DNA of 38,311 nucleotides from Larix sibirica (taxonomy: Eukaryota; Streptophyta; Pinopsida; Pinales; Pinaceae), in assembly GCA_004151065.3 (NCBI GenBank), contig NWUY0304848453.1, positions 1-38,311 of the forward strand. Direction: 5' to 3'. The notes under the pieces are model-generated. The model searched no databases, was not told the DNA's origin, and saw nothing but the letters and a program-made list of their open reading frames with translations. Both the position numbers and the translations under genes were made by a program. Shown here in pieces: positions 12,031 to 23,490 of the stretch (positions within the stretch are counted from its first letter, which is position 1; each line of letters begins with the position of its first letter).

Positions 12031-12172
12031 AGGATATCGTTTACTCACCGAACCTTGATTAAACCACCTTAAACCTACCAGACAGAGGCTGCATTGCAGC
12101 TGATGACACTGAACCTTACAGAGAAACGGGTTGCTTTGCAGCTGACCGGTATATCTATATGGTAAAAGGGAT

Positions 12173-12601
12173 TTAACGAACCAGTCTACCAGGAATTGAT
12201 AAAAGAATATGAGCTTTAATCAATCCACGCCTTCTCCTCCACTCATGAATATGATCAGAGATATGTGTAGAGGTAGTCTGGCATAAAGAATTAAACAACT
12301 CTGTCCCTGTCTCATAATGAACTGGAAATTGAAAGTGGTTCAGAAAGGCAATAGCCAATTGAACTTGGGAATATTGGACGATAGCTTTGTTGGCACAGGA
12401 GTCCAACTTTGTAAATGATTCACCGGATCGTTGGTGAGCTTGGTAAGGTATGGGAGATTTCACTTTGTAATAAATGAGAGACGAGTTTGGGAAAAGCCCC
12501 CAAATTGGCAGGTGTGGGACCTAAGTTTGGCCAGTCTGAATGTTCGAATTGGTGGATGAACCCCCACTCTGATTTGCATTCATATTGGTTTGGTTGTTCA
12601 T
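12173..12601 (-). pseudogene. Broken reading frame of unknown origin
   Basis: On the minus strand an ATG at 12601 opens a frame of 143 codons that is interrupted once, by TAG at 12523-12521 (codon 27), and ends at 12173. The first 26 codons are strongly Asn/Gln/Ser-rich (MNNQTNMNANQSGGSST). The remainder has mixed, protein-like composition with a WRRRRG basic patch near the C-terminus and a GTELFNSLCQ segment that faintly recalls Ty1/copia integrase, but the catalytic Asp context is absent. No group II intron or mitochondrial gene is recognised around it. It could be a retroelement or plasmid remnant, or chance: one stop in 143 codons is not rare. Confidence 0.2.
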
Positions 12602-12894
12602 GTTACCATTAAGTGTATTAAAAGAGAGGAACTCTGATTAGGACCATTAAATGGTGTAAAAGGTACGGCTAATAAGCCTCCCCCACGGATACCTTAGAAG
12701 ATGAAAAATATCCACTTCCCGTTTATTTATTCTAGATCGACGTGGCGAAGGTTCCGCCACCGTGTAAAAACTTCTTAAGACCTCCGGGAAAAAGAAACAC
12801 GGTGGTTTATCCTATGGCCAGCTATGAACAAAGAGCACTCACTACCAAAAAACCCTAAAGATAGTAAATAAAGCAAACAACTCTTTATAAATTC

Positions 12895-12987
12895 CAGCCC
12901 GGGATGATGAGGGCCCAAGCCCAAAATAGAAAAAAAGCAAGGCTATGGGGCCTTCTGAAAAACAGCTTGGGATGATTAGGGCCCAAG
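12895..12987 (+). repeat. 25-bp repeat pair with GGGATGAT-AGGGCCCAAG core
   Basis: Copies at 12895-12919 and 12963-12987 are 68 bp apart and differ at three positions. The second copy can pair CTTGGG with CCCAAG internally. Confidence 0.7.
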
Positions 12988-13009
12988 ACCGATTAGCGAA
13001 GGTAACAGA

Positions 13010-13028
13010 GGGAGTTACGGTAACTCTC
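13010..13028 (+). other. Perfect hairpin GAGTTA-CGG-TAACTC
   Basis: Stem GAGTTA/TAACTC with a 3-nt loop, extended by a G-U pair and a G-C pair. No adjoining gene is recognised, so a terminator or processing role cannot be assigned. Confidence 0.5.
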
Positions 13029-13036
13029 CCGAGTAA

Positions 13037-13368
13037 ATAACCCAAGGGCCAAGCACTCTCGTGGAGACCAGTGCCCTCCAGGGGATCTGAAACAGTGGTT
13101 ATGCGTCACCTTCAGGTACCACAAGCACTTCCCACTTGCAGTCACCCAGGTGGAACCTAGGAAAAGCAACTATGGATACCACTTCACGCGAGGTAGTAGC
13201 CGAGGGGGACGGTCGTCGGATAAGGCTTCTGTGAATGGGCAGGGAACATGGGACACTTTTGAAAGAAAAACCCAAGCTCCTACTAAGTTGGTGTCACCCC
13301 GAGGACTTACCGATATTAATGAACCCCCGCACTCACATAACCTCTATAACTCAAATGGCAGGGGATAA
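13037..13368 (+). other. Open frame of unknown status (110 codons, no ATG near its start)
   Basis: The frame is open from just after TAA at 13034-13036 to TAA at 13366-13368. Its composition is protein-like (for example TWDTFERKTQAPTKLVSP, residues about 70-87 of the frame) but it begins without a usable ATG; the first alternative start is GTG at 13150. No domain is recognised. A 3' exon, a remnant, or chance are all possible, chance being likely. Confidence 0.15.
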
Positions 13369-13449
13369 TTTGACCACTTTAACTAGATTTACCTACCGCT
13401 TAAGCCTGTGTTTTAAATCAGTGTTCCAAGCAATTTTATTTCCTGCTCC

Positions 13450-13560
13450 GAGCCAGCCGAGTATCCCGGTATCCAAGCCAAGTAGGTGAGCTAGGGCAAG
13501 TGGGGGTGATCCCATCCAAGTAGCCCATCCAACCTAGTGGGTGAGCCCAGCCAAGTGGGA
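13450..13560 (+). repeat. Degenerate AGCCAAG/GTATCC array
   Basis: CCAAGCCAAGTAGGTGAGC, CAAGTAGCCCATCC and CCCAGCCAAGTGGG are variants of one 15-20 bp unit that recurs at 26480-26640, 26800-26835, 27495-27525 and 32085-32135. An 11-bp tandem duplication (CAGTGAACATC twice) follows at 13601-13622. Confidence 0.6.
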
Positions 13561-13798
13561 GCATCGTAGGGTAAGAACAGGGCCTAATGAGAATATAAAT
13601 CAGTGAACATCCAGTGAACATCCTCCTCAATAAGGTATCCTCCATGCGCGTATACTTTAAATATATGTATATCTACGTTCAATAATAAATTATGTATTAG
13701 CTATGCAGCATATCTAAAGCTATGTGGTATGCTATATGCTCCTCTGTGAGGGTAAGCTGGGCCCCTGGTGCTTGTTTGCTCTATTGCTCTTATCAATT

Positions 13799-14115
13799 AA
13801 AGATAGGATCTTATCATTCGTCGGATCTTCTGATTCCAAAGATAGGATCTTTTCACGCCAAAGATAGGACTTCTGATTCGTCCGATCTTTTCACTCAATT
13901 GGATATTCTTATAATTAATCAACTGATATTATATTCGTTGGATCTTCTTCCTTCACTGATATAGATCTTCTCATCCAATCGATTTTATTCCTCAAAGGAT
14001 ATGCGATCTTCTCACTCCACTGATTTAATCAATCCAATATTCTTTCTTCCTAAAGATATTATCCGTCGATTCCTTAAAAGAATCGCTCTTATTATTCGTT
14101 GGATCTTCTGACTCC
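13799..14115 (+). repeat. Degenerate GGATCTTCTGATTCCAA array
   Basis: About 12-14 units of a 17-bp core, some with a 5-bp AGATA extension giving 22 bp. The best units lie at 13823-13870 and decay toward 14115. Open frames across it (for example 13722-13964) are not supported as genes. Confidence 0.75.
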
Positions 14116-14524
14116 AACCAATCAATATTATAAATATATTGAGCAAGAAGCACGTAAGTAATTTCTCTCGCCTGCACATAACCCGGCCCATCCCGCTCCC
14201 GATCCGGGGCTCCCTCCTGCCCCAGCAAGGTCGAACAAGCTCTGGTTAATATCCAAACCAGATTGGACCAGCCCGCTCAAGAAGCCCACTTAACAAAAAA
14301 AAGCAAATGATGCCCCTGCAATATAGTGCAACGTTAAAGGCCGATCTTCCTTAACGAAAAAGATCACTTTGAGTACCCCGATGGAGCGATGCCTCGTCCC
14401 CTTGAAAGATGCAATAGGGACATTCTCACTACATTTACGATCATGCCCAGGAAGCACAGGTGGTTATTATAAGTGTGTTCTGCTCTCCATTATATACGTA
14501 ATTAAACAAGTGGGAATGTGGTAA

Positions 14525-14830
14525 TGAAGCTGGGCCTTTCTGGGTGAGTTACAAGGCAGGCGTACAGAATGCAGCAATGTCAAAAGGTAGAATTGGGGAA
14601 TGCGGATTTAACGGAATGCAGGAAATGGAACTGAATGGGGTGGGTTTAACTGAATGGATGGCGTGTATGGCGAGACTGCGGACGGATTATTGGGGGGATG
14701 CGGGGAGCTGAGGATTAGTTCCATAAAGCGTGGTAAGGAGGATTGGGTACTGAAAGGTTACTTTTCCTTCCTGAATGTCCTGGGCGTTGACGAACTTATA
14801 TTGAAGGGAATGCGAACATAATGGGGATTT
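14525..14830 (+). repeat. Degenerate GGAATGCGGATT-type array
   Basis: GGAATG, GCGGATT and TGAATGGG words recur at short irregular spacing. Inverse counterpart of 8570-8700. Confidence 0.6.
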
Positions 14831-15545
14831 AATGTCATACTGGGTCTATACAAGTTAAATAGCACCTCCTGGGCATGGGGGGTGAAACTGCTCACGCACT
14901 AAGAACCCCACACAACGTAAAACCCCACACGCAGAGCCCGTTGGATTCATATCCTGTTGCAGCTTGGAATTCCGCAATTTAAGACCCTAGAAATGCTATG
15001 TAAAAGTGCAAAGCCGGCAGAGATGATAGTCTATTCTCTAGTCCCAGATCCTCCAGCCGTTGGTACTTAATAATTAGAGAGAACCTACCTTGCAGCAAAG
15101 GAAGGAGCAGCACCCGCAGTTTCACCTATTGATTTAGTTTACCGAGTGAAGGCATGGGGCATAGGCCTCCTCATAAAAGGCAGGGGTTTCATCATATGAA
15201 CTCGAGCAGAGGCATCCGCAGTCTTTAAAAATTATTAATTAATGGCAAAGTAACCTATTATTTCATTTCGTCCAGACCGATAGCTTGCGGCATCCATCCC
15301 TTCATGTTCCAGCTTATTTCTTTTTGCATTCTTTCCTGTCCTGGCTTTTCCTCGCCCTTAATTACCCGGATCGGGATCCAAATCCAGTTCCTTCCGGTTA
15401 GGTAAATAAGAATGAATTTCTCCTGTTCCAGCGGTTTACAAATAAGCAATTGACCCAGAACCCCATCAGTAGGAGTTGAATCAGTCTCCGCATTTGATTA
15501 AGCAACAGCGTTCTCCTATAGATTCAGAATTAATACTGTGAAGGA
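14831..15545. other. Noncoding stretch with faint inverted family A traces
   Basis: Near 15095-15135 and 15440-15500 words such as GGAGCAGCACCCGCAG and CCCCATCAGTAGGAGTTGAA look like decayed minus-strand family A. Nothing else is recognised. Confidence 0.4.
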
Positions 15546-15548
15546 TAG

Positions 15549-15594
15549 AGGATACAACCTCCGAATGGATAAGTTAAACGTAGAAATGCAGTAT
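15549..15594 (+). repeat. Mosaic region module: GGATACAACCTCCG + GTTAAACG motif
   Basis: Carries GGATACAACCTCCG, ATGGATAAGTT and GTTAAACGTAGAAATGC fused within 46 bp. The same words occur at 19131-19170 and 20030-20101, where they are separated by extra sequence. Confidence 0.7.
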
Positions 15595-17220
15595 CTGATT
15601 CTGAATGTTTTTACAATATGACTTTCTTGGTTGAAGATAGTAGGGGCCCCATGGATGGAAACTAGTCTGGGCACTTCCAAAGTGACAAATTCCCATGGAA
15701 TATGTAGAGATATAGATAAATATGCGGTCTCGTTATTTTGATTATTTCCCCTTATCAACAACCTTAAACAAATTAGATGGAATAAGTTGTGCCATTACTA
15801 GTAGTGAAGTTTCCATTGTATAAATACTTATTAGTTACTCTTCGAAATAAGCACATATATAAGGTGGAAACGAACATGTTAGGGTAGTTTATACTACAGT
15901 TATCCTCTTACCAGGTAGGAAGGATAAAATGGGTGATTGTAAAGTCATCAAAGGCCATAGGTTCCTAAGGCTAGAGGCTAGCCCAAAGGAGGAGGTATTA
16001 GGATGAGGTTACCAAGTAAAGCTAATCAAAGTATAGACGAAATGACGTATATAAATGTTACAATGGAAAAGTGAATTGTAGAGATGCGATTAAAGCTAGT
16101 AGGTAGGTCCTGCTGTCTCTGCCATGGCTCAATGAATGAACGAACGGAATATCCCATTTTAGATGGATTTACCATATCCTTCCTCTCTGCTAAGGGGATC
16201 AACTCAAATGGAGACAAGGTCAACGTATGGATGGCAAGCTCATATATATATATATGGGTGTTATGTCAATAAAATAGGAAGATAACTATTTTTTACTTGA
16301 AATGGGCAAGTTAAACGACGATATGCGCGGGCATATAAGCTTTATCCTCCTTCCTATCGCCAAAGGTGGGTGTTAGAGCAGCATCCACATAGTAGTAGGA
16401 GGAGTATTACATTCATACTAATAATATGGATTGAATTAGTCCCATTGTGATCCATCTAGAGGAGGAGGGAGATGAAATAAAAAGCCATTATGACTAACTA
16501 AAGAAGAATATCCATTTTGATATCCGATGATGATAATATGGAATTCATATTTTTACCGTCAAAATGATGTTTTGACCTCTATGGCAAAATGGCAAATTAT
16601 GATGTTTTGGGTGTCCTCCCAACCAACCAAATAGAACATGGCGGAATTGAAATTCAACAATGAAATTAGTTGATGCACTTAAGGAAGAATAAAATGGAGG
16701 ATAAATTAATGGTAGGTACTAAGAAATAATATCACACCTATACCTGGAAAATGAATTAGTTAAACGACAATATGTCAATTATATAAATAAGAATATGTCC
16801 CAACCAAACAAAATGAAGGAAATGCATTATATGCCCCAATAAGAATAGTATAGTTCATATGGGTTAGTTGAACGTATATATGCAATAAATCATCCTATAT
16901 TAATGGTTGGAATGGAGACTAGAGCTTTTATCTTAGCTTAGTTAGGGATAACAACATCATACAGTCATAGTTTGTAGTAGTTTTTACATACCAAGTAAAT
17001 TCGCCAGGATTCTATTAGCCTAGCTCTGGGGCATTGGGGCACCAGGCTTCGTAGTGGATCTCCACCAGAGCATCAACTGATTAGAACTAAGATTGTACCA
17101 TATTTTATTTATTCATAGCCAAACCACATAGATATGCAAGTTGATATATGAGTTCTAGTTAGCGTAGATAAACAACCTGAAAGAATATCTATAGTTTTTA
17201 AAGAATTTATTTTCGATAGG

Positions 17221-17278
17221 AGGTTAGGTTTCTCAGCTAGCTAACCTCTGTGTTCTCAGCCAGGCCGGCGGGAACACA
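17221..17278 (+). other. Two adjacent stem-loops
   Basis: AGGTTAG (17221-17227) pairs with CTAACCT (17241-17247); directly after it TGTGTTC (17249-17255) pairs with GAACACA (17272-17278). Each stem is 7 perfect pairs. No gene flanks them. Confidence 0.55.
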
Positions 17279-20200
17279 CACAGTCTGGGCAACCTCATTA
17301 AGTTAAACAACTAGCGCGCATGACAAAATTGTTGTATATTTTTAATGGTTTTCTAAGGAAGGGAGACTCTGTATACTCTTGAGTCAATACCTCAGACACC
17401 TCATCTTATTTGGTTTAACCTACTCAGCAGACTCATGGTTGTTCATGGGGGAGGATATTCATAGGAAGAACATACTCTGAATATCCCAAAATAAAATTAC
17501 CCCTTCATGAGCCTTATGGGGCGACATACTAAGACTATCTCTCAAATTCAACCATTGAAGAATATATGGAGAATATGTGACTTTGTATAAGTAAGTCTTA
17601 GGAAATATGTTAATTTCAATGGAAGTTAAACAACTAGATGGCGATATTGCATAATGTTTTGAAGGGAGGTAAAATAAGGAGTCTCCAAGCATACCTCTTT
17701 TTTGGTTGAGCATACTCAGCAGACTATCCCAACCCAATAAATTTCACTACCTATTCTGTTTAGACCCCATCATCAGACATATTAGGTTGAACCAATTATT
17801 CATCCTATTCATCAGGTGAACCTCATCTATACACATAGTTGAGCAGGGTGGAGAGTGTTTGGGTTGAACTTCCTCATACACTTCATGGTTGAGCATACTC
17901 ATTCAACAACTCCTTTTCACTCAAACTAACTCTTCGATTGAACCAACTACTCATGAAAGGGGATTATCTAACCAACAACAAAAACAAATACTAAAAACAC
18001 CTACTAGGGATAGGCCTATTCAACCAACAACCACATTAGGGAAAAGCTCTGGAAATACCCATCCATGTTCAGGAATAAGATAATCTCCATTTGATATATC
18101 CGATGAGATGATTCAGATGAACCCGCAAAATGATGTGTGATTAGGAGCTTTTAAGGTTTACTCCCAACCCAACCAAATGCACATGGAATGATTCTATGTT
18201 GTTGTCCACCAAAAAAATTAACAGGGAGAACATGGAGAATATGAAGTGGAGATTAGTCCCATTAATTGATTGAAAAGGAAGTGAAACGACGATATGGTTA
18301 TAAATCATATATTAATCGTTGTTTGAAAGGGAATAAGTATCCTCCTATTTATTTGTTTAATTTGTAGTAAGGGATAAAAATACTCTCCAATTTTTATTTT
18401 TTAGGAGGAGACTATGTTCCTTTCATCTTAGGAAGGTTCCTTTCATAAGACCTATTTGGTTGATACCTCATCAGACTATCAACTCATCCCATCCAATAAA
18501 ATACCTCTTCGGTTGATACCTCATAACCAACCACCTCATCCTATTCGGTTGAACCTAATACACCTCTTCATAGGGAAGGTATCAAACCAACAACACCTGG
18601 GCAAACCTAAGGAAAGGCCATTTTGACTAATAAATCCGAATCTCCGGTTGATATACCAGATGAGGGGGCGGGGGAGAGGGGAGGGGAGATTATATGTTCA
18701 TCAAATCCTGCAAAAGTATGTTTTGTGAATATGGCAAAATAGAAAATTATGATGATGTTTTGTAATATGTCCAACCCAAACAAATGTGAACATGGATGAA
18801 ATGGAAATGATATGGATTCTATGTCCCAAAATAAGAAAAGAAGATAGTTTACTATAGTTCATATGGAAGGGAATATTGACTTTCAATGTAAGTTGTAAGT
18901 TCAACTTCTTCATGGTGATCTCATATTAATAGTTTGTTAGAAGGATTTTATGTTGGTGTTGTTTTATAATATTTATTTTTTTTATTTGGAAGGGACACTT
19001 CTTCTTATTTTATTTTGTAAACAATTGGAACTACTATATATCTTCTATGAGGTATGCAGGTGAAGTTGTTTACTAGGCTGCTATGAGGTCTGCAAATTAG
19101 GTTTTCGACGTATTATTTTAAGGGAAAAGAAGGATACAACCTCCGCACATATGGCTCTGTAAATGGATAGGTGCTAAGGGGATCAGGGGGTCAAACCACC
19201 TAAAGTGAAACGTAAATATATTATGAGTATCAGCTGGTGCAAGAGCATATCTAATATTTTCACTCTTAAAATCTGAAATGAGGAGGTTTGGGAAATATGC
19301 CCCAACCAAAAACATGGAGGACATGGATTCGATGTTCCAGTGGTTACTTATAGATAGGAAGGAAAATGGTGCTTTCACCTCAACAACAAATGGGCAAGTT
19401 AAACGACGATACGCAATATTATATATCTATGTATTGATTAGAGATAGATTTAGTATTTCAGAGAAAATAATTTAGATTTAGTTCATAAGGAAATAGCTAT
19501 AAGATAGAAAACAAATTGAAGGGTATATAGTAGTTTAGTAACGAGAATCCCCATTTTATATACCAGATATGAAAGAGTTGGATTTATATTTCCCCGAAAA
19601 AGGAAGTTGAAAATGCTGGCAATCAGATGATTGGGAATTCCTCGAACCCATCCAGTGGTATATTACCACTTACCTACCTGGTTATTATTCTACCAGTCAT
19701 AGTTAACGGGTTGAATACCCTCATCCTAAATATAACACTTGACAGGTTTACACCCTACAGCTGGAAGGAAAGAGGAGAGAGCATTGCGAACCATAGCAAG
19801 GAGGAAGAGGAGGTTCAATTGAACCATAGCTAGCAGGAAGGAATTATCAGTTGAATATAATCAACGGTAGTAGTAGTGGTAACATCCAAATAATAACCCT
19901 TATTGGCGGTGCTGCAACCTCATCAGCAGTATAACTTCATCCTAAAGTCCATTAGTTTCATTCAAAAATTTGAAGTGTATGTTAGTAGAAAAATAGTAGG
20001 AAGATAAATATACCCTATAACTAAAAGGTAGGATACAACCTCCGCACAATGGATAAGTTCAAAGTGTCTATGTTATATATCGTAGTTAAACGTAGATATG
20101 CCAGTATCACTGGATACATGAAATAATTACATTTATAACAACTTAGATTATACACCTACTTACCATTTTAGATTTAGTTTATCAGAATCATCTATAGAAA

Positions 20201-20494
20201 TTAATTTGTGGATGATAATGAGGTCAGAGTATCAGCAGATAAATTAGATGAAGTTGTCATATTTTTTTATCAACAAACTTTGTGCACTCCGACCGAAGAA
20301 CCCGAGACCATTGAGAAATAAATATTGTCTTGTGGTACCACCCCAACCACTAATGTGAAAACACAACTTCTATTTTTTTATGTCCCAACCAAACAAACAT
20401 GGGAGGACATTAATTCTATTCCAAGTGGTTTCCACTTAGGGTGCTAATCCATAGGCTCTATATTCATTTAGTTCAGAAGGAGGAATCTACCTCT

Positions 20495-20524
20495 ATAGAT
20501 TTAGTTCATATAGATTTAGTTCAT
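20495..20524 (+). repeat. Perfect 15-bp tandem duplication
   Basis: ATAGATTTAGTTCAT occurs twice head to tail without a mismatch. Related words occur singly near 19473 and 20168, so the unit belongs to the surrounding mosaic. Confidence 0.85.
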
Positions 20525-21016
20525 AAGGACATAATATATGGAAATAATATGGATATTTATTACTATATAGGTGTACTCTTTCTTGAATTACTTACTATCG
20601 GCATACTTATTGTTGTTGGAATTCCCAACCACGGATGATCTAGCAGCATCCAGATCGCTAAACCTCAAAGCCAAGGAAGGGATGCTCACTCGCTATCATC
20701 GACCTAACTCAACTCACTTCGCCTGTATAAACGTAGATATGCGATCGTAATATTAAGTGTATTTCGTTAAAATGGAGTACTACACCTACCTCTATTGAGA
20801 CTAGCTAGTGGCTTACCAGCTAGCGGGGGCACTTACTTCCTATCAAATGAGGTTGTTACAAAGGTGCGGAGCTCTCGACCAAAGGGAGAAGATAAATACC
20901 TCTCCTTCTATTTAGAGCGTGCTTCGCTTCCTTGCTCTCCTATTGTCAAGCAAGCAATAAACCAAATGAGCGAATGTTTCGAAATATGGTTTCGTCCATC
21001 CTAAAAATGGGGTTAT

Positions 21017-21034
21017 TAAACAACTGGTTGTTTA
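21017..21034 (+). other. Hairpin TAAACAA-CTGG-TTGTTTA
   Basis: A perfect 7-bp stem with a 4-nt loop. It contains the AAACAACT variant of the GTTAAACG motif of the preceding mosaic region. Confidence 0.5.
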
Positions 21035-21519
21035 TTTAGTAGGGAATGGGTGCCGTAGAGATGAATATAGTCTTATTAATAAGGAGGCGGCTGTGCATGG
21101 GGCTTAACTCCTATAAGGGTAGTATTGGAATAAAGGCAAGTAATAGAGCTTACAGAAACAAAGAGTCTAGTAGTTCTTAAACAACTAGTAGGTCTTATTA
21201 CACACTGGGGATATATACTATATTCTATATCTATTGTGGAAATAAATATGGAAATAATTACAGATACAGAATAAAGGAAGGAATAGTAATTTAATGCACA
21301 TACCCATATAGAGAATTCAAATATGTATACAACTTATTTATTCTCCGCTCGCGCTCAGCTGTGTAAGGTTCCCCACTTATATCTATAATAAAAAAAGGAG
21401 GGGAGTACTTTACCAAGTACGAAAAGGGATTATAATACAGTGAACTTCTATAGTTATCACTATATGATATAGGTTCATTGAAACTAGTGGGCGCTAAAAC
21501 ACCTCCTGTCCATAGGTGT

Positions 21520-23130
21520 AGTGCTTTTGTTAAGGCCTGCTGTGCTGTCTCTCCCAGGTGCTTATGGTGAAGCTATTACTGGTACTGCTCTTGGAACTGA
21601 TGATGGAACTTATGCTAGGAATGTTGATATGGCTGCTGATCCAACTGCTTATGGAACTGCTCGTACTGATCTAGCTAATGCTCGTGCTACTGCTTCGACC
21701 GATGCTAGCAATTCTGCTGGGAAGAATGCTCATTCAACTGGTGCTGATGCTTTGGCTGATATTGGAAATTATGCCCCTGGTCGTAATGCTCCTTCAATTT
21801 CTCTTATTAAAATAATTACATTTAAACAACAAGTGTTATAGCTGGTTCGGCTGGTTCAAATGCTGCAGGTGGGGATACTTTTTGAATGCTCGGAATTATC
21901 ACGATAATATAAATAAGGTTCTTATGCTGCTTATAAGCCTTTTGCTTATGGGAATTTACCAGGAGTTTATCCTGCTGGGAATGCTCTCTCAACTGCTTAT
22001 GAAAATGTTGGTTTTACTGGTGACGCTGGGAATGAGACTGGAACTGCTACGGTAACTGCTCTTGGGGATGTTGCCCCTTAAGCTGCTTATCAAAATTATA
22101 CAACTGGCTAGGAATAATGCGGGGAATCCAGTTTCAACTGATGCATCTGGGGCTGCTGGTCGTTCTTCTGCTTCAACAGCTTATGGAGCAGGTTTAACTG
22201 GTGCTTCTTGAAATGATCCTGGTCATTGTTCTGCTTTTAATTATGCCGCTGAGGCTGGAAATTATGATGCCAGTTCAATTGGTGCTTATGAGGCGGTAAT
22301 GTTGCTCCTTCAACTGATGATGGAGCTACTTTTACTGCTTGGGCTGGGACTTTTGACCCAGGAACTGTTGGTTGTTCTGCTACTTTAAATGTTTGTGCTG
22401 CCCTTGCTGGGGATGCTTGGCCTTTCAATTAAACTGTTGGAAATAATCCTGATAATACTCTTATCCTTCAACTTATGATTCAGCCGCTGGTGCAACTGCT
22501 CATGGGGATGCCCTGGTAACTGCTGCTGCCAGGAATTATATAATATGTGAATCTGCTCCTTCAACAGCTTCTGCTAGGAATGCTTCAGTTGGTAATTATG
22601 ATTATGCTCGGATTGGTGCTTCTGGAGATGATGCTGGCCCGTGACTTATGCTGCAAGGAATGCTGCTGCTTAGACTGCTGGGAATGAGGCTGGGAATCCC
22701 GATTCACAAGCTGATATGGCTCCTTCTGTGTATGGATATTCTCCTGGTTATACTTATTGAAATAATTCCATTGAAACTGAGACTGAGAATCCGGTTCAAC
22801 TGATGCTGGACCTTTTACTGCCCATTTAACTGATGATTCAAATCTTTTCCTGCTTGGGCTGGGACTTTTGATCCACTGTTGGGTCGTTCTGCTGCTTTGA
22901 CTGCTGCTGCTGTCCGGAATGAGGCTTATTCAATGGATGTCGGTTCAAATGGTACTGTTCCTTCAAATGATCCAAATCTGCTTATTGAAATAATTATATT
23001 CCTGGATGAGAAGGGGAGGCTGTTGGTGAAACAACTGGTGCTGAGAATTCTAGTGAAATAATTGGTATTTCTGGGACTGCTGATGAAACTGCTTTTGCAG
23101 CCTCTTGGCCGGTTCCGTTTTTGCTGCTGT
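21520..23130 (+). repeat. Family A degenerate 12-bp array, copy A5
   Basis: The clearest copy of the array. From 21521 to 21841 the register holds for 106 codons without a stop, and 4-residue steps such as ARAT-ASTD-ASNS-AGKN-AHST show the 12-bp period directly. Further on the register breaks repeatedly. Blocks around 22335-22400 and 22850-22915 are variants of each other, of 2516-2570, and of the inverse of 6040-6091. I do not regard the open stretch as a gene: there is no complexity beyond the unit, and sister arrays carry stops. Confidence 0.85.
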
Positions 23131-23490
23131 ATAGGTGAAATTGTTATGTTATATCTTCTTCTAAAACGGGGGGCTAAATAATATAGTTCAAAACAATGCC
23201 TCAGTAGGCCTTTACTATATGAGATGCCGCTCTAACGGTTATGCCTGTTGATGCCCTTCTTATAAAGTATCCTACTAGTCTTAATATGAGGTGTAGATGC
23301 CTCTTACTGTTGAACTGAATGAGGTGTGGTCCGTATCTCCTATATTGAAACCCGCTTTACGTGCCCCCCATCCATACCCTTTTTGTAACCTCTCTCATTA
23401 GGGATGTTCCGAGTCCGTGGTTCATTGTTGAGTGAGCCTTGTAAGATCCATAATAAGAAAGTTCCGGGTCCTTAGTTCAATGGCATCATG
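23131..23490. other. Noncoding spacer between family A blocks
   Basis: Nothing gene-like is seen. GTAAGATCCATAATAA at 23441-23456 matches 1821-1836. Confidence 0.5.

Larger units (their letters stand above)
15549..21200 (+). repeat. Mosaic of decayed copies of a longer repeat
   Basis: At least five words recur through this stretch: GTTAAACGACGATATGC-like (15573, 16310, 16759, 16867, 17302, 17625, 18281, 19398, 20085, 20725); CCCAACCAAACAAA..ACATGG-like (16617, 16798, 18163, 18772, 19299, 20383); TTTGATAT.CCGATGA-like (16516, 18091, 18646); CTCA.CAGACTA-like (17427, 17713, 18470); GGATACAACCTCCG (15550, 19132, 20031). Near 18.05-18.2 and 18.63-18.8 kb the order TTTGATAT, GCAAAATGATG, CCCAACC, ACATGG is the same, so these are copies of a unit of several hundred bp. 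Open frames inside (60-92 codons) look like chance. Confidence 0.7.

Noticed and set aside
12173-12463. Ty1/copia integrase from the GTELFNSLC segment
   Set aside because: Only a faint resemblance; the catalytic Asp-Asn context and the following conserved block are absent.
12659-12672. GGTACGGCTA (also at 33003) as group II intron domain V
   Set aside because: The opposing GAGC-type strand and the GNRA loop of domain V are missing at both sites.
13799-14115. CRISPR array
   Set aside because: Units are directly adjacent, degenerate and of two lengths, with no unique spacers; the same holds for the other arrays.
21520-23130. Family A as a gene for an ice-nucleation-like or silk-like repeat protein
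   Set aside because: Repeats have a different unit, and stops and frame changes occur in nearly all arrays; the open frames follow from the GNT-rich unit.
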